From: Bacillus sp. REN10
GTDB taxonomy: Bacteria; Bacillota; Bacilli; Bacillales; Domibacillaceae
DNA length: 64,000 bases
Reading direction: 5' to 3'
Assembly (NCBI RefSeq): GCF_016820555.1
Contig: NZ_JADHDW010000004.1
Span: 238,217 to 302,216, forward strand
A program made the translations under genes and the position numbers. Below the pieces are notes generated by a model that was given only the letters and a program-made list of their open reading frames with translations, did not search any database and was not told the origin of the DNA. Shown in pieces: positions 62,083 to 64,000 of this stretch; the first letter of the stretch is position 1; every line of letters begins with the position of its first letter.

Positions 62083-63507
62083 ATGAAGAATTGGAAAATG
62101 TACATTAATGGCGAGTGGATTGATAACGACAAGAAAATTCAAGTAATCAACCCAGCTACCAATGAAGTCATTGCCACTGTACCAGAAGGTGGAAAAGAAG
62201 AAGCGGAACAAGCAGCAACGGCGGCATATGAAGCGTTTAAAACATGGGCGAAGCTAACAGCTGCGGAACGCGCTCATTACTTAAATGAATGGTATCGTTT
62301 AATTGATGAAAACAAAGAAGAAATCGGTCAAATTATGACAAAAGAGCAAGGGAAGCCACTTCCGGAAGCGATTGGTGAAGTCGGTTATGCCAACAGCTTT
62401 ATTTCTTGGTATGCAGAAGAAGGAAAACGCATTTACGGAGAAACGATTCCAGCTTCTCATCCTCGTAAACGTTTATTTGTGCAAAAAGAGCCGGTTGGTG
62501 TCATTGCCGCGATCACTCCTTGGAATTTCCCAGCAGCGATGATTACGAGAAAAGTAGCACCAGCGCTTGCGGCTGGATGTACAGCAGTCATCAAACCAGC
62601 GGAGCAAACGCCATTAACAGCGATTCGTTTAGTGGAACTAGCGGAAGAAGCAGGTATTCCGAAAGGCGTTATTAACATCGTAACAGGCGATCCAAAAGCG
62701 ATTGGGGAAGCGTGGATGAAAGATGGCCGCGTCCGCAAAATTTCTTTCACTGGTTCAACAGAAGTAGGGAAATTATTAATGCGCGGCGCTGCAGATACGA
62801 TGAAAAAAGTATCGTTTGAACTCGGCGGCCATGCACCATTTATCGTGACAGCCAATGCTAATATCGAAAAGGCAGCGCAAAACTTAATCGCTTCTAAATT
62901 CCGTAATGCGGGACAAACATGTGTATGTGCGAACCGCGTATATGTTCATGAATCCATCGAAGCGGAGTTTGCTGAAGCGTTTAAACAAGAAGTAGCGAAG
63001 TTAAAAATGGGGAACGGTTTAGATGAAGGCGTGACAATTGGTCCGCTAATCGATGAGCAAGCGGTGGCGAAAGTGATTAGCCAGCTAGAAGATGCGAAAC
63101 AAAAAGGTGCGAACATTATTGCAGGCGGCAATAAACGTGAGGACTTAACAGGTTATTTCATTGAGCCAACAGTGATTACCAATGTAACTGATGATATGCT
63201 TTGTATGAACGAAGAGACATTCGGTCCATTAGCGCCTGTGACAACATATAAAACGGTAGAAGAAGTGGTCGAACGCGCCAACAATTCTCCATACGGTTTA
63301 GCAGCCTATGTGTTCAGTGAAAACATCACAGAAGCGATCGATATTGCTGAAGGTCTTGAATACGGAATTATTGGCTTAAACGATGGTCTTCCTTCCGTTG
63401 CCCAAGCTCCATTCGGCGGCTACAAACAGAGCGGTCTAGGACGTGAAGGCGGTCATTACGGCATCGAAGAATATTTAGAAGTGAAATATATCTCATTAGG
63501 ACTATAA
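62083..63507 (+). CDS. gabD: Succinate-semialdehyde dehydrogenase GabD
   Basis: A 474-residue aldehyde dehydrogenase completing GABA breakdown to succinate. ATG 62083 follows AAGGGGGAG; a long upstream open frame is antiparallel noise. Catalytic Glu in FELGGHAPF, catalytic Cys in GQTCVCANR and oxyanion Asn in TPWNFP are intact. Lies 37 bases after the activator. A terminator (GCATCC/GGATGC, T-run) follows at 63512-63541. Confidence 0.95.
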   Translation: MKNWKMYINGEWIDNDKKIQVINPATNEVIATVPEGGKEEAEQAATAAYEAFKTWAKLTAAERAHYLNEWYRLIDENKEEIGQIMTKEQGKPLPEAIGEVGYANSFISWYAEEGKRIYGETIPASHPRKRLFVQKEPVGVIAAITPWNFPAAMITRKVAPALAAGCTAVIKPAEQTPLTAIRLVELAEEAGIPKGVINIVTGDPKAIGEAWMKDGRVRKISFTGSTEVGKLLMRGAADTMKKVSFELGGHAPFIVTANANIEKAAQNLIASKFRNAGQTCVCANRVYVHESIEAEFAEAFKQEVAKLKMGNGLDEGVTIGPLIDEQAVAKVISQLEDAKQKGANIIAGGNKREDLTGYFIEPTVITNVTDDMLCMNEETFGPLAPVTTYKTVEEVVERANNSPYGLAAYVFSENITEAIDIAEGLEYGIIGLNDGLPSVAQAPFGGYKQSGLGREGGHYGIEEYLEVKYISLGL

Positions 63508-63511
63508 TGAA

Positions 63512-63541
63512 GAAAAGCATCCGTGACGGATGCTTTTTTCT
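63512..63541 (+). terminator. Terminator after gabD
   Basis: AAAAGCATCC pairs with GGATGCTTTT around GTGAC, followed by TT. The second repeat array starts at once. Confidence 0.88.
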
Positions 63542-63544
63542 TGT

Positions 63545-64000
63545 CTCCTCCTTACGATAAGTCAACATCCATTCACTATCGTTCATCGTGTTTCCTTTAT
63601 CTCATACGGCTGGCTCCAGTCCATACGTCGCTAAACGGCGCCTTTCGCTTTTCTACTGTCCAGCTCCGCCTCCTAGACACTCGAGTCAAATGCCAGCCTG
63701 ACTGCATGGCTGAAGAACGCCATTCCGTCATTCTGTCATTTGCTTGTCGTGTCTGAGCAGTCGGCTCCGCTTTTCGATTGTCCAGCTGCAGGCGCTATCG
63801 GCTCGAGGTCAAAAGCCAAGCCGGCCAAAAGGTTAAAAAGCAACCTTTCAGCCGACTCGTCTTTTGCTTGTCGCCGATGAACGAGCGCCTTCCACTTTTC
63901 TGTGTCCAGCTCCGCCTCCTAGACACTCGAGTCAAATGCCAGCCTGACTGCATGGCTGAAGAACGCCATTCCGTCATTCTGTCATTTGCTTGTCGTGTCT
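63545..64000. repeat. Second modular repeat array (after gabD, runs off window)
   Basis: Starts with a cut A module (CTCCTTACGATAAGTCAACA), linker 63646-63665, B module, linker 63768-63787, a third module type C with inverted CAGGCGCT/AGCGCCT-like and TCGGC/GCCGA parts, linker variant 63893-63911, and another B module. Linkers and B modules are nearly identical to those at 55.1-55.7 kb. Confidence 0.85.

Noticed and set aside
63523..63756. 77-codon open frame after gabD
   Set aside because: Same repeat translation, starting inside the gabD terminator.

Overview
The window looks like part of the chromosome of a spore-forming, low-to-medium GC Bacillaceae. Evidence is the sporulation genes (yunB, lytH, yutC, yutH), the B. 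subtilis-like yun/lip/yut gene order, many TTG/GTG starts with strong AGGAGG sites, a lysine riboswitch and Fur-type boxes. The left 27 kb is the late part of a PBSX/skin-like contractile-tail (myovirus) prophage whose left end lies outside the window.

Prophage, 1-27.4 kb. Head genes run from the cut large terminase through portal, minor head protein, XkdF-type protease and capsid. Connectors, sheath, tube and tail chaperones follow, the last with a -1 frameshift site. Then come a lipoprotein moron, a tape measure, hub and baseplate genes (xkdP-U type), two fibre genes including a Kelch propeller, XkdX, holin and amidase. A minus-strand accessory module (24.06-27.0 kb) holds two HTH proteins, an AP2 protein and two proteins with the same N-terminal module. 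It has duplicated promoters and paired palindromic operators.

Accessory chromosome, 27.9-41.9 kb. A Fur-type siderophore uptake operon (binding lipoprotein, two permeases, ATPase, FhuF-like reductase) lies between two nearly identical hairpins. A YibE/F pair follows, then a 145-170 bp MITE-like insertion exactly at the stop codon of a giant DUF4132 gene, which forms a two-gene operon with a small unknown protein. A DUF2975/XRE/DUF3955 cassette is also bracketed by two homologous hairpin terminators.

Core chromosome, 42-63.5 kb. The block yunF-yunE-yunD-yunB is separated from lytH-lipA-yutC-yutD-yutE-yutF by two transporters: an NhaC-family carrier under a lysine riboswitch, and an NSS-family symporter with a tiny MetS-like subunit. 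After yutF comes a modular palindromic repeat array, then yutG, yutH, a 2-hydroxyacid dehydrogenase, yutI, yuzD and a gab cluster (gabT, sigma-54 activator, gabD) with a near-perfect sigma-54 promoter. The same repeat family resumes after gabD and runs off the window.

All calls come from reading the sequence and remembered family features; no database search was run. The candidates most worth following are the two-gene DUF4132 operon, the modular hairpin repeats, the 13-bp-flanked insertion, the shared N-terminal module in the prophage, and the nested translation signals in the head and tail genes.
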